Shown here: piece after piece, positions 1-6,566 of the stretch
How positions within the stretch are numbered: the stretch's first letter is position 1
Layout: the number at the start of each line of letters is the position of its first letter
Source: Desulfobulbaceae bacterium UBA5611
GTDB lineage: Bacteria; Desulfobacterota; Desulfobulbia; Desulfobulbales; Desulfocapsaceae
NCBI GenBank assembly: GCA_002424635.1
Contig: DIKT01000031.1
Coordinates: 4,159 to 10,740, forward strand
Direction: 5' to 3'
DNA length: 6,582 nt
The notes under the pieces: model-generated
The model's input: the letters and a program-made list of their open reading frames with translations, nothing else
Database searches by the model: none
Told to the model about the DNA's origin: nothing
Made by a program: the position numbers and the translations under genes

Positions 1-1032
1 GGGGCCTTTGTCTATTCCACCTGTATTGTCGGCATCATCGGCGACGACCTGGAAGCGGTCTGTCGGCGGGTGGAGGCCGAAAAGGGAATCCCGGTGATTC
101 CGGTGCAGTCGGAAGGGTTCAAGGGCAATAAGCGGGCTGGTTATACGGCTGCCTGCAATGCCATGGCCCGCATTATCGGCACCGGTGACACTGCCGGCAT
201 CTCCCCTTATTCCATCAATATCCTGGGGGACTTCAATCTGGCCGGCGAGATCTGGATGATCCGTGAATACTTTGAGCGTATGGGGGTGCAGGTGGTGGCC
301 AATATTACCGGCGACGGCAGGATTGGCGATCTGGCCCGGGCCCATGGCGCGGCCCTGAATGTGGTGCAGTGCTCCGGCTCCACCATGGATCTGGCCAACA
401 TCATGGAAGAGCGCTACGGCATTCCCGCCATTCGGGTCTCCTATCTCGGGATCGAGGATATGGCCCAGTCCCTCTATGACGTGGCCGACCATTTTGGCGA
501 CCCGGAGATGCTGGAGAAGACCAGGCAGCTGGTCCAGGAAGAATTGGCCAGGATTTTACCGCAGTTACAGAAGTATAGAGAGGCTCTGGCCGGCCGGAAG
601 GCGGCTATTTATGTGGGGGGTTCGTTCAAGGCCTTTTCCCTGGTCAAGGCCTTTCGTCTCCTGGATATGCAGGTGGTGATGGTCGGTTCCCAGACCGGCA
701 CGGAGCAGGAGTATCGGGAGCTGGCCGAGATTACCGATCCCGGAACGATCATTGTCGATGATGCCAATCCTCTGGAGCTCACTTCCTTTCTTGAGGAAAA
801 AGAGGTGGATATTCTCGTCGGCGGGGTCAAGGAGCGGCCCATTGCCTACAAACTGGGGGTGGGTTTCTGCGACCACAACCATGAGCGCAAAGAGGCCCTG
901 GCCGGGTTCCAGGGGATGCTCAACTTTGCCGAAGAGGTCTATTCCTCGGTGATGAGTCCGGTCTGGCGCTTTGCGATGCGATCGAAGGCCGGAACCGAGA
1001 AGCTGGGAAGCAGCAAGAGCCTTACAAAATAA
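1..1032 (+). CDS. nifE: NifE, FeMo-cofactor scaffold subunit (3' part; start lies outside the window)
   Basis: With NifN this protein forms the cytoplasmic NifEN scaffold, where the NifB-made 8Fe core receives molybdenum and homocitrate to become FeMo-co. The reading frame is open from base 1 and gives 343 residues before the TAA; there is no start in view. The segment begins at the VYSTC motif, whose cysteine (window residue 8) matches the third conserved NifE cysteine, about residue 124 in Azotobacter, so roughly 115 N-terminal residues are missing. Further landmarks are GDD at residues 15-17, GDFNLAGE near 77-84, TGDGR near 100-104, a conserved cysteine in NVVQC (residue 124, bases 370-372) at the place of the NifD/NifE cofactor-site cysteine, EERYGIP, and a C-terminal DHNHER...AGFQGM block resembling the NifE DxNxER...AGYxGM pattern rather than the NifD histidine motif. 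That last block is why I call NifE rather than NifD, together with NifN directly downstream. The lysine/serine-rich tail is unremarkable. Confidence 0.95.
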   Translation, partial: GAFVYSTCIVGIIGDDLEAVCRRVEAEKGIPVIPVQSEGFKGNKRAGYTAACNAMARIIGTGDTAGISPYSINILGDFNLAGEIWMIREYFERMGVQVVANITGDGRIGDLARAHGAALNVVQCSGSTMDLANIMEERYGIPAIRVSYLGIEDMAQSLYDVADHFGDPEMLEKTRQLVQEELARILPQLQKYREALAGRKAAIYVGGSFKAFSLVKAFRLLDMQVVMVGSQTGTEQEYRELAEITDPGTIIVDDANPLELTSFLEEKEVDILVGGVKERPIAYKLGVGFCDHNHERKEALAGFQGMLNFAEEVYSSVMSPVWRFAMRSKAGTEKLGSSKSLTK

Positions 1033-1044
1033 AGGAAGAATGCC

Positions 1045-2400
1045 ATGTCCAAGAATCCGCCCAACTATATCTCCACCACCAATGCCTGCAAACTCTGCAC
1101 CCCGCTGGGGGCCTGTCTGGCCTTCAAGGGGATCGAGGGTGCCGTCCCTTATCTGCACGGCTCGCAGGGCTGCGCCACCTATATGCGGCGTTATATCATC
1201 AGACATTACAACGAGCCCATTGATATCGCCTCGTCCTCGCTGTCGGAGAAGAATGCCATCTACGGCGGCGGCCCTAACCTGAAGCTGGGTCTGGTCAATG
1301 TGACCCGGAAGTACCAGCCCAAGCTCATCGGCATTGCCACCACCTGTCTGACCGAGACCATTGGTGATGATGTCGGCCGCTATCTTCACGAGTTTCACCG
1401 GGAAACCGTGGGCACCATGCCGATCATGGTCCGAGTTGCCACCCCCAGTTATAACGGTACCCACATGGAGGGGTTCCATGCGGCGGTAACGGCGGTGGTG
1501 GAGCAACTGGCGGAAGGCGGCGAGACGATCCCGGGAAAGATCAATTTGCTGCCGGGCTTTATCTCGCCGGCCGATAAGCGCTATGTTTCTGAGATTATGG
1601 ATGATTTCGGACTGGACGCCACCATCCTGCCCGATCTGTCCGACACCATGGATGGCCCGGCCACCAGCAAGTATGACAAGATTCAGCCCGGCGGCACCCC
1701 TTTGGCCGCCATTGCCACCATGGGGCGGGCCAGTGGCTCCATCGAATTTGGCCGGACCCTCAATGGCAAGACCGCAGGCGTTGTCCTGGCCCAGAAACAC
1801 GGAGTGGAGTGTCTTAATCTTGGCGTGCCCATCGGGATTGAGGAAAGTGATCTCTTTTTTGCGGCCTTGAGTATGCTCAGTGGCCGGCCCGTGCCCGACA
1901 AGCATGTCCGCGAGCGGGGGCGGCTGGTGGATAGTTACATCGATTGCCATAAGTATGTCTTCGGCAAGAAGGCCATCATCTACGGTGAAGAAGACTTGGT
2001 GGTGGCCCTGACCGCCTTTCTGGCCGAGATCGGGGTCGTGCCGGTGCTCTGTGCCTCCGGCGGCAAGAGCGGCAAGCTGGCTGCTGCCATCCGCGATGTG
2101 ACCGGTGATATCCTGGCCGAGCAGCCCCAGGTCTTTGAGGGTATGGACTTTTTCGATATCAGCGAGATGGCCGAAACCCTGGCTCCGGATCTGCTCATCG
2201 GCCATTCCAAGGGCTATCCCCTGGCCAGAAAACTGGAAATTCCCCTGATCCGGGTGGGGTTTCCCATCCACGACCGCATGGGCGGCCAGCGGATTCTCCA
2301 TCTCGGCTACCGGGGCACCCAGGCCCTGTTTGACCAGGTGGTCAATGCCATCCTGGCCCGCAAGCAGAGCGATTCGGCGGTGGGCTATAGCTACATGTAA
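1045..2400 (+). CDS. nifN: NifN, FeMo-cofactor scaffold subunit
   Basis: NifN is the partner of NifE in the scaffold complex that matures the FeMo-cofactor precursor. The 451-residue product has the normal length for the family. The N-terminus carries NACKLC (Cys15, Cys18), Cys24 and HGSQGC (Cys43). Cys43 is where Azotobacter NifN has Cys44, which together with three NifE cysteines holds the [4Fe-4S] cluster at the subunit interface. The ATTCLTETIGDD motif (Cys101) follows and is typical of the NifK/NifN fold; the Rossmann-like domains run to the C-terminus. The ATG is chosen because it sits 6 bases behind a good ribosome site (AAGGAAG, 1032-1038) and the family N-terminal motif starts within 15 residues. 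It lies 12 bases after the nifE stop, so the two are almost certainly co-transcribed. The CATYMRRY...DIASSSLSE stretch is of the kind seen in anaerobe (group III) Nif proteins, as I recall them. No damage is visible. Confidence 0.96.
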   Translation: MSKNPPNYISTTNACKLCTPLGACLAFKGIEGAVPYLHGSQGCATYMRRYIIRHYNEPIDIASSSLSEKNAIYGGGPNLKLGLVNVTRKYQPKLIGIATTCLTETIGDDVGRYLHEFHRETVGTMPIMVRVATPSYNGTHMEGFHAAVTAVVEQLAEGGETIPGKINLLPGFISPADKRYVSEIMDDFGLDATILPDLSDTMDGPATSKYDKIQPGGTPLAAIATMGRASGSIEFGRTLNGKTAGVVLAQKHGVECLNLGVPIGIEESDLFFAALSMLSGRPVPDKHVRERGRLVDSYIDCHKYVFGKKAIIYGEEDLVVALTAFLAEIGVVPVLCASGGKSGKLAAAIRDVTGDILAEQPQVFEGMDFFDISEMAETLAPDLLIGHSKGYPLARKLEIPLIRVGFPIHDRMGGQRILHLGYRGTQALFDQVVNAILARKQSDSAVGYSYM

Positions 2401-2420
2401 ATTAACTACGTAGGTGGATA

Positions 2421-2460
2421 GTCTGTCGTCTTTTAGGCTATTAACTAAACGACTACAGAC
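2421..2460 (+). promoter_or_regulatory. Imperfect hairpin in the nifN-nifB gap
   Basis: Bases 2421-2436 and 2445-2460 can pair over 16 positions with two mismatches (2427/2454 and 2431/2450) around an 8-base loop. No T-run follows the right arm, so it does not look like an intrinsic terminator. It starts 21 bases after the nifN stop and could act in RNA processing, 3'-end protection of the nifE-nifN message, or adjusting nifB expression. Those roles are inference. The right arm shares its sequence with the octamer repeats that follow. Confidence 0.7.
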
Positions 2461-2490
2461 TAAACGACTAAACGACTAAGCGACTATCAG
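2444..2490. repeat. Short tandem array of an 8-base unit (ACTAAACG and variants)
   Basis: Six consecutive units can be read: ACTAAACG (2444), ACTACAG (2452, seven bases), ACTAAACG (2459), ACTAAACG (2467), ACTAAGCG (2475) and ACTATCAG (2483). Three are identical and all begin with ACTA. The last unit runs into the nifB ribosome site (AGGAG, 2489-2493), six bases before the ATG. Such an array can change length by strand slippage. It could serve as a repeated protein-binding site or be a neutral intergenic microsatellite; the sequence does not decide. Confidence 0.88.
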
Positions 2491-2499
2491 GAGCGCACC

Positions 2500-3768
2500 A
2501 TGACCATTGATTATAATCGGCATCCCTGTTTCAATCCCAAGGTGCAGGGGCAGTTCGGCCGCGTGCACCTGCCTGTGGCCCCCAAATGCAATATCAAATG
2601 CAACTACTGTAACCGCAAGTACGATTGTGTCAATGAGTCACGACCGGGGGTCACCTCCACCATCCTCACACCGGAACAGGCCCTGGTTTATATGGGCAAG
2701 GTGCTGGCGGCGGAACCACGCATCAGTGTAGCCGGCATTGCCGGTCCCGGCGACCCGTTTGCCAACCCGGATGAAACCCTGGGCACCATGCAGCTGCTGC
2801 GCCGGAACTATCCGGACCTGATTCTCTGCCTGTCCACCAATGGCTTGGGCCTGTATCCATATATCGATGAAGTGGCGGATATCGGGGTCTCCCATGTGAC
2901 GGTGACGGTCAATGGCATTGATCCCCGGATAACCAGAAATATCTATGGCTGGGTCCGGGATGACAATATCTCCTATCATGGTCTGCAGGCGGCAGAGCTG
3001 CTTTTGGCCCGGCAGTTAAAGGCCATTGCCAGACTTAAACAACGAGGGGTAATCGTCAAGATCAACTTTATTGTGGTGCCCGGCGTCAATGATCATCATG
3101 TCGAAGAGACGGCCAGGTTCATGGCCGGGATGGGGGTGGATCTCTTTAACTGCATGGCCCTGTTGCCCAATGAAGGCACAGTCTTTGCCGATGTTGTCGA
3201 GCCTGATAAAGAAACCATGGCCAGGCTGCGCGGCGCCGGCGAAAAGTATCTGCCGCAGATGCGCCACTGTAAACGTTGCCGGGCCGATGCGGTGGGACTA
3301 CTCGGCGCTGACCGCTCAGGCGAGATGGCCGGCTGCCTGAACGCCTGTGCCTCGCTGCCAGCCAATCCGGGCAATATGCGGCCGTATGTAGCAGTGGCCA
3401 GTATGGAGGGGATGCTCGTCAATCAGCATCTGGGTGAAACCACCCGCTTTATGATCTGGGAGCAGGTCAATGATCAATTCCGGCTTGTTGAAGAACGGCC
3501 GGCTCCCATTCCCGGCAGCGGCATCGGCCGTTGGCAGGCCATGGCCCGTATTCTTTATGATTGCCGGGCGGTGCTGGCCAGTGACATGGGTGAGACGCCG
3601 CGGGAGATCCTGCAAAAGCACGGTATCGAACCGGTGACCATGTCCGGATTTATTGAGATGGGGCTCAAGGCGATTTATTCCGGCGAAGGGGTATCCAAGC
3701 TGAAGAGGCGCGAGAAAAAGAGCTGCACCAACGGCCACTGTCAGGGAACGGGCACCGGCTGCGGCTGA
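2500..3768 (+). CDS. nifB: NifB, radical SAM FeMo-cofactor core synthase with fused NifX-like domain
   Basis: NifB fuses two 4Fe clusters and inserts a SAM-derived carbide and a sulfur to make NifB-co, the 8Fe core passed to NifEN. The 422-residue protein has the radical SAM motif CNIKCNYC (Cys30, Cys34, Cys37), the NESRPG motif at 45-50, the SAM-site GPGDP at 82-86, CLSTNG with Cys110, and HCKRCRADAVGLLG with Cys257 and Cys260. His8-Cys10 (HPCF), Cys43, Cys110, Cys257 and Cys260 are the family residues expected to hold the substrate K clusters. Residues about 294-400 form the NifX/NafY-like cofactor-binding domain found in many bacterial NifBs and absent from the short archaeal type. The final residues form a small Cys/His-rich tail (Cys409, His413, Cys414, Cys421). 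The ATG is set by AGGAG at 2489-2493 and by HPCF starting at residue 8. It is 99 bases after nifN, same strand, probably the last gene of this operon. Confidence 0.98.
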   Translation: MTIDYNRHPCFNPKVQGQFGRVHLPVAPKCNIKCNYCNRKYDCVNESRPGVTSTILTPEQALVYMGKVLAAEPRISVAGIAGPGDPFANPDETLGTMQLLRRNYPDLILCLSTNGLGLYPYIDEVADIGVSHVTVTVNGIDPRITRNIYGWVRDDNISYHGLQAAELLLARQLKAIARLKQRGVIVKINFIVVPGVNDHHVEETARFMAGMGVDLFNCMALLPNEGTVFADVVEPDKETMARLRGAGEKYLPQMRHCKRCRADAVGLLGADRSGEMAGCLNACASLPANPGNMRPYVAVASMEGMLVNQHLGETTRFMIWEQVNDQFRLVEERPAPIPGSGIGRWQAMARILYDCRAVLASDMGETPREILQKHGIEPVTMSGFIEMGLKAIYSGEGVSKLKRREKKSCTNGHCQGTGTGCG

Positions 3769-3783
3769 TATGATGGTAGGCAA

Positions 3784-3814
3784 CCTGATCGCTCTAGCGG
3801 TCAGGTCGGATTTT
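3784..3814 (+). terminator. Weak intrinsic-terminator-like hairpin after nifB
   Basis: Bases 3784-3793 and 3796-3805 pair over 10 positions including one G-T, the innermost pair probably opening to give a 4-base loop. Four T residues follow at 3811-3814, five bases beyond the stem. The position, 15 bases after the nifB stop and before a convergent gene, fits the end of the nif operon. The T-run is short and displaced, so efficiency is uncertain. Confidence 0.5.
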
Positions 3815-3816
3815 CG

Positions 3817-3891
3817 TCAATCGCCCTTCATCCCTGTATGAAGGGCGATTGGCTTGGGATGCATGTTGAAAATAGATCCGTCCCCTTTTCT
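3817..3891. repeat. Probable dispersed-repeat segment forming the 3' end of the AIPR gene
   Basis: This segment is richer in G+C than the AT-rich gene body that starts just to its right. It contains the 13-bp inverted repeat and the sequence GATCCGTCCCC at 3873-3883. I recall this second motif as a recurrent intergenic sequence in deltaproteobacterial genomes, often near RAYT genes, but no second copy is present in this window. On the - strand it encodes AIPR residues 571-594. The right boundary is approximate. Confidence 0.4.
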
Positions 3892-5601
3892 CTCTAATTT
3901 TGCTCTCAATGCGGTAATTTCGTCTGTAAGAAATTCCCTGAATTTAACTTGCAGTAATTTACGAACATCATTTAGTTTTTTGTCAATAGGATTGAACTTC
4001 TGCAGCGTGTCATCAAGCAAAGATATTTTTGTTTGTATTGGTAATTCTATTAGTTGATCTATATACAATATGAAAAATATTTTCTGGTCAGATCCTTCAG
4101 CAATCCCAGTTGCTTCATATTCTTTCTTTATTTCAAAATACCTTTTAACATGTTCAACTGATTTAGAGATATCGAACTTTGCTCCGTTGAATACAACATT
4201 GTAATATTTTTCAAAAATATGTTTCTTTTGATTAGATGCTTTCTCTGGAGAACCTTGGATGGCAAAGAGAATTTGTCCAAACTTCTCCATGCTGATTTTG
4301 TGAAGGTATTTTTTTGTTGAAGACAGGCCAGTATCACCAACCTTCCTTGCATAGATTATGTCATGTTCGTCTAAATATTGTTCTATGTGGATTTGTTCTG
4401 AACTTAAAGCTTTTAAGTCTATGCTTGAAATAGCATTTTGACTGTTTGTGTATTCGGCGATCTTGTTTCTTATTCTACTTTCACTTGAAGTTTTGAATAC
4501 TCGTAAAAGCAACTCGCAATCAGAGAGATATTTTTCAAGATTATCTTTATCCTGCTGCTTAAAGTTATGTAATGTTCTTAATGTTTGTCCTCCATTTACA
4601 ATTTGAAAATCTTTTATTGTGATTTTTACCTTTTTATGAGCATTGGTGTCTTCGGAAATAATATCATTTGCTGTTAACGTAAGTCCATTGTTGTACATAA
4701 ATAGCTTTGATGGCTCTTCTTTCAAAGTTTTAAATATGTTGTCGTTAAATTTAGACCTACCAATAAATCCCCTAACATTGTCAAATAAAAGATTGTATTC
4801 CATTTCGCAATTGGAAAGAACTGAGAAATCCTCCATTTTGTAGTTAGTTCTGTGTTGAGAATCGTTACATGTTATTCTAATTAAATCACTGGCAGGTATA
4901 CGAATAATATAAGACTTAGATGAAGATAGGCTGTTTTCAACAAATGGTAAGATTGAATCCTTTTCGACATGAATAACTGCATTAATTGGATCTGGCCTTA
5001 ATGACATTATTTTAGAAATAGAATCAAGACCAATTGCCGTGACTTCGAGATCATAAACATCTCTTAATTGCCTCAACTCAGGGATGTTGGAATCTAACTC
5101 CTTGGACTCATTGCTAACTATATAAAATCTAAACTTCCAAATGTCATTGCTATTAAACTTTAAAATGATATCGTCAGAGAATTTTTTTAACTTACCAGAA
5201 AGCCCCCTAGTGTCCTCAGTTATTATTGCATTAACAAATTTTGTTGTGAGAAATGAGTCATTGATGCTTTGTTCCTTGTCTGAATTAAATTTTTCTCTAA
5301 ACTTAAAATTGAATAGATTGATGTAATTTTCATCATCATCAATAAAAACTGCATCAACACCGCAATCTTGATCACGCTTATTGAATAGAGTCGAATTGAA
5401 TTCCTGGTCGGTAATTAATTCAACTAAATCATATATATCTTTAATATTGCATAAAGATTCAAGCATAAACAAATAGAATCCGAATCTTTCTTTTTGCTTT
5501 TCAGATATAATAGTTACTCCAGTTTTTAGTTCAGCTTCAAGCATTTCATAGTATGCTTTACTCTTTGCATTTAAGATTTTGAACTCGTTAATATTTGCCA
5601 T
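3817..5601 (-). CDS. AIPR-family (abortive infection phage resistance) protein, putative nuclease
   Basis: The 594-residue protein matches the AIPR family, proteins linked to abortive phage infection and often carrying an Mrr/PD-(D/E)xK-like N-terminal nuclease region. Family hallmarks in order are FDNVRGFIG (273-281), MYNNGLTL (302-309), IVNGGQT (334-340) and EYTNSQN (384-390). The candidate nuclease region holds GVDAVF with Asp83 and NLFNFKFRE with Lys100; Asn98 stands where a PD-(D/E)xK enzyme usually has Glu or Gln, so catalysis is unproven. No signal peptide or membrane segment is seen; the protein should be cytoplasmic. The ATG has a good ribosome site (AAAGGA on the - strand, 5608-5613) six bases away, preceded by an A-rich tract. 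By eye G+C is about one-third, far below the nif genes, which suggests transfer. No toxin-antitoxin or restriction partner is visible, so it may be a stand-alone defence gene; its role here is inference. Residues 571-594 appear repeat-derived. Confidence 0.87.
   Translation of the reverse strand: MANINEFKILNAKSKAYYEMLEAELKTGVTIISEKQKERFGFYLFMLESLCNIKDIYDLVELITDQEFNSTLFNKRDQDCGVDAVFIDDDENYINLFNFKFREKFNSDKEQSINDSFLTTKFVNAIITEDTRGLSGKLKKFSDDIILKFNSNDIWKFRFYIVSNESKELDSNIPELRQLRDVYDLEVTAIGLDSISKIMSLRPDPINAVIHVEKDSILPFVENSLSSSKSYIIRIPASDLIRITCNDSQHRTNYKMEDFSVLSNCEMEYNLLFDNVRGFIGRSKFNDNIFKTLKEEPSKLFMYNNGLTLTANDIISEDTNAHKKVKITIKDFQIVNGGQTLRTLHNFKQQDKDNLEKYLSDCELLLRVFKTSSESRIRNKIAEYTNSQNAISSIDLKALSSEQIHIEQYLDEHDIIYARKVGDTGLSSTKKYLHKISMEKFGQILFAIQGSPEKASNQKKHIFEKYYNVVFNGAKFDISKSVEHVKRYFEIKKEYEATGIAEGSDQKIFFILYIDQLIELPIQTKISLLDDTLQKFNPIDKKLNDVRKLLQVKFREFLTDEITALRAKLERKGDGSIFNMHPKPIALHTGMKGD
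3818..3851. repeat. Perfect 13-bp inverted repeat overlapping the AIPR stop codon
   Basis: CAATCGCCCTTCA (3818-3830) is followed by an 8-base loop and its exact reverse complement (3839-3851). The stem covers the last codons and two bases of the stop of the - strand AIPR gene. Neither strand has a T-run next to it, so on its own it is a poor intrinsic terminator. It resembles a REP-like palindrome and could also shield the 3' ends of the two convergent messages. That it belongs to a dispersed repeat family is inference. Confidence 0.8.
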
Positions 5602-5632
5602 AGCTTATCCTTTCATTTTTTCTTTTTTTTTC
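5602..5632 (-). promoter_or_regulatory. AIPR translation start region: ribosome site and A-rich leader
   Basis: On the - strand, reading towards the AIPR ATG, there are nine A (5631-5623), one G, six A (5621-5616), then AAAGGA (5613-5608) and six bases of spacer. The ribosome site fixes the start. The long A-rich leader should be unstructured and favour ribosome loading. An upstream ATG at 5616-5614 is followed two codons later by a stop and is not a start. I see no convincing -10/-35 pair. Confidence 0.55.
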
Positions 5633-5642
5633 GGAACGCCAA

Positions 5643-5690
5643 ACTCAGCGAGCCCGGCCACAGAGTATTCGGGGCATCGTTTGTTTGAGT
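5643..5690. repeat. Imperfect hairpin between the AIPR gene and the RAYT remnant, possible REP
   Basis: ACTCA (5643-5647) can pair with TGAGT (5686-5690). Inside this, CGAGCCC (5649-5655) can pair with GGGC and TCG (5672-5679) around one bulged A at 5676. The result is a bulged hairpin with a GC-rich inner stem. RAYT genes are commonly flanked by such imperfect REP palindromes, and this one lies seven bases past the RAYT stop. The assignment rests on position and shape only. Confidence 0.3.
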
Positions 5691-5696
5691 GTCCTG

Positions 5697-6342
5697 TTAA
5701 TCTTTCTGCTTCTCTGGCCTGCCTGGGGCACCACGTTTTACTCGTCGCCCAAGTGATAGGGCAATTTCATCTTGAAAACGATCATTTCCCAATGCAAAAT
5801 TTCCATTAGTGGCTTTACGGATATTGTCTATTATTCCCGGTTCCAAATGAAGACGAAATAACTCCCGGTAGGCAGTTTGTCTTTCATCATTTGTTTTGCC
5901 AAGAAGAAGATAAATGGAATGAGGACTCAAGATTTCACATTTTTCCCCTGGGGCATTAGCGCGGTAACTGGACCATCGATATTCTTCTGGATGTCTACCA
6001 TGCCAGCATGTACCGGATTGAATTCGATATAGCGCTGGCACGCAAGTAAATAGTTTTCCTGTTGAATGATGCATGAGCGGAAACGTCCCTCCCACAGTAT
6101 ACCGCTCCGTTTATATGTCCGATTGATGTACTGAACGTAACGCTGCCCAAGTCTCTTCATCAGTACGCCGGCACTGCCTTCCTCCGCATGGGTTAAGAGA
6201 ATGTGGACATGGTTGGTCATCAGGGCAAAGGCATGAACAGCACACCCAGACTCTTTAGCATATTCATGTAACCAATCGAGTAACAGAGAAAATCTTCGTC
6301 AGCAAAAAAACATGCTTGTCGGTTGTTACTACGCTGACCCAT
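5697..6342 (-). pseudogene. REP-associated Y1 transposase (RAYT), broken by two frameshifts
   Basis: RAYTs are HUH-type Y1 transposases of the IS200/IS605 kind that move or process REP palindromes. One protein is readable here only by using three frames. Frame one (from an ATG at 6342) gives QRSNNRQACFFADEDFLCY. After about base 6280 the match continues in another frame as LDWLHEYA, GCAVHAFALMTNHVHILL (the HVH pair is the HUH metal site), GQRYVQYINRTYKRSG with candidate catalytic tyrosines, LWEGRF and YIEFNPVHAGMVD. After about base 5992 it moves to a third frame with PEEYRWSSYRANAPG and a basic GRPEKQKD end, stopping at TAA 5699-5697. Each break is mended by adding one base, so two one-base deletions are likely. 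The first ~15-20 residues of the family are not recognisable and no ribosome site precedes 6342. An in-frame ATG at 6220 would give only a 97-residue fragment. It is on the same strand as the AIPR gene, 95 bases upstream of it. Confidence 0.9.
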
Positions 6343-6423
6343 TGAAAGAGAAGAAAAAGATCGGGTTGCAGCAGGTTGATACGGAATCTACCAGGAATCA
6401 AACAGTTCCTTGAATCCGTTCCA

Positions 6424-6484
6424 GGTAAAGGTCGTTCTTACGATGAGCTTTATCGAAGAGCCCATTCTCGGAATGACCTTTACC
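6424..6484. repeat. Palindrome with 13-bp arms and structured interior
   Basis: GGTAAAGGTCGTT (6424-6436) and AATGACCTTTACC (6472-6484) are inverted copies differing at one position (6434/6474), where G-T pairing is still possible in RNA or folded DNA. Two more pairs (6437/6471 and 6438/6470) extend the stem. The interior has a small CGAT/ATCG stem (6441-6444 with 6452-6455) and a possible GAG/CTC stem, giving a cloverleaf-like shape. It lies just beyond the N-terminal end of the RAYT remnant, where a REP/BIME-type substrate or element end could sit. No copy is seen elsewhere in the window. Confidence 0.72.
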
Positions 6485-6560
6485 TTCCGCTACCGCCAGT
6501 GATAACGGAAAGAAAGGGTTGAGTACTCGCTGGAGGTTATGGGAAATCTTCGTTTTACCC

Positions 6561-6566
6561 TTGACA
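6561..6566 (+). promoter_or_regulatory. Possible sigma-70 -35 box of a gene beyond the window
   Basis: TTGACA at 6561-6566 is a perfect -35 consensus. With a 17-base spacer the -10 box would fall at 6584-6589, just outside the window, so the other half cannot be tested. Six-base matches occur by chance. Confidence 0.25.

Noticed and set aside
565..2301. A 578-codon open frame on the - strand across nifE and nifN
   Set aside because: It lies antisense to two clearly conserved genes, crosses their boundary, matches no family, and its composition reflects GC-rich codon use on the other strand.
2421..2460. Intrinsic terminator between nifN and nifB
   Set aside because: The hairpin has two mismatches and no T-run after it, and nifB follows on the same strand without a clear promoter.
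2444..2490. CRISPR array
   Set aside because: The units are 7-8 bases long and directly abutting, with no spacers.
3316..3783. A 155-codon open frame on the - strand over the end of nifB
   Set aside because: It is antisense to the conserved NifX-like domain of nifB and has no recognisable motif or ribosome site.
5927..6220. A stand-alone 97-residue protein starting at the ATG at 6220
   Set aside because: Its start lies inside the RAYT HUH region and its last ~20 residues are out-of-frame sequence, so it is a piece of the broken transposase.
6346..6522. A + strand frame reading LPGIKQFLESVPGKG and onward to a TGA at 6520
   Set aside because: The peptide looks protein-like but has no ATG, its upstream edge is a stop at 6343, no family was recognised, and about a third of it is generated by the palindrome at 6424-6484.
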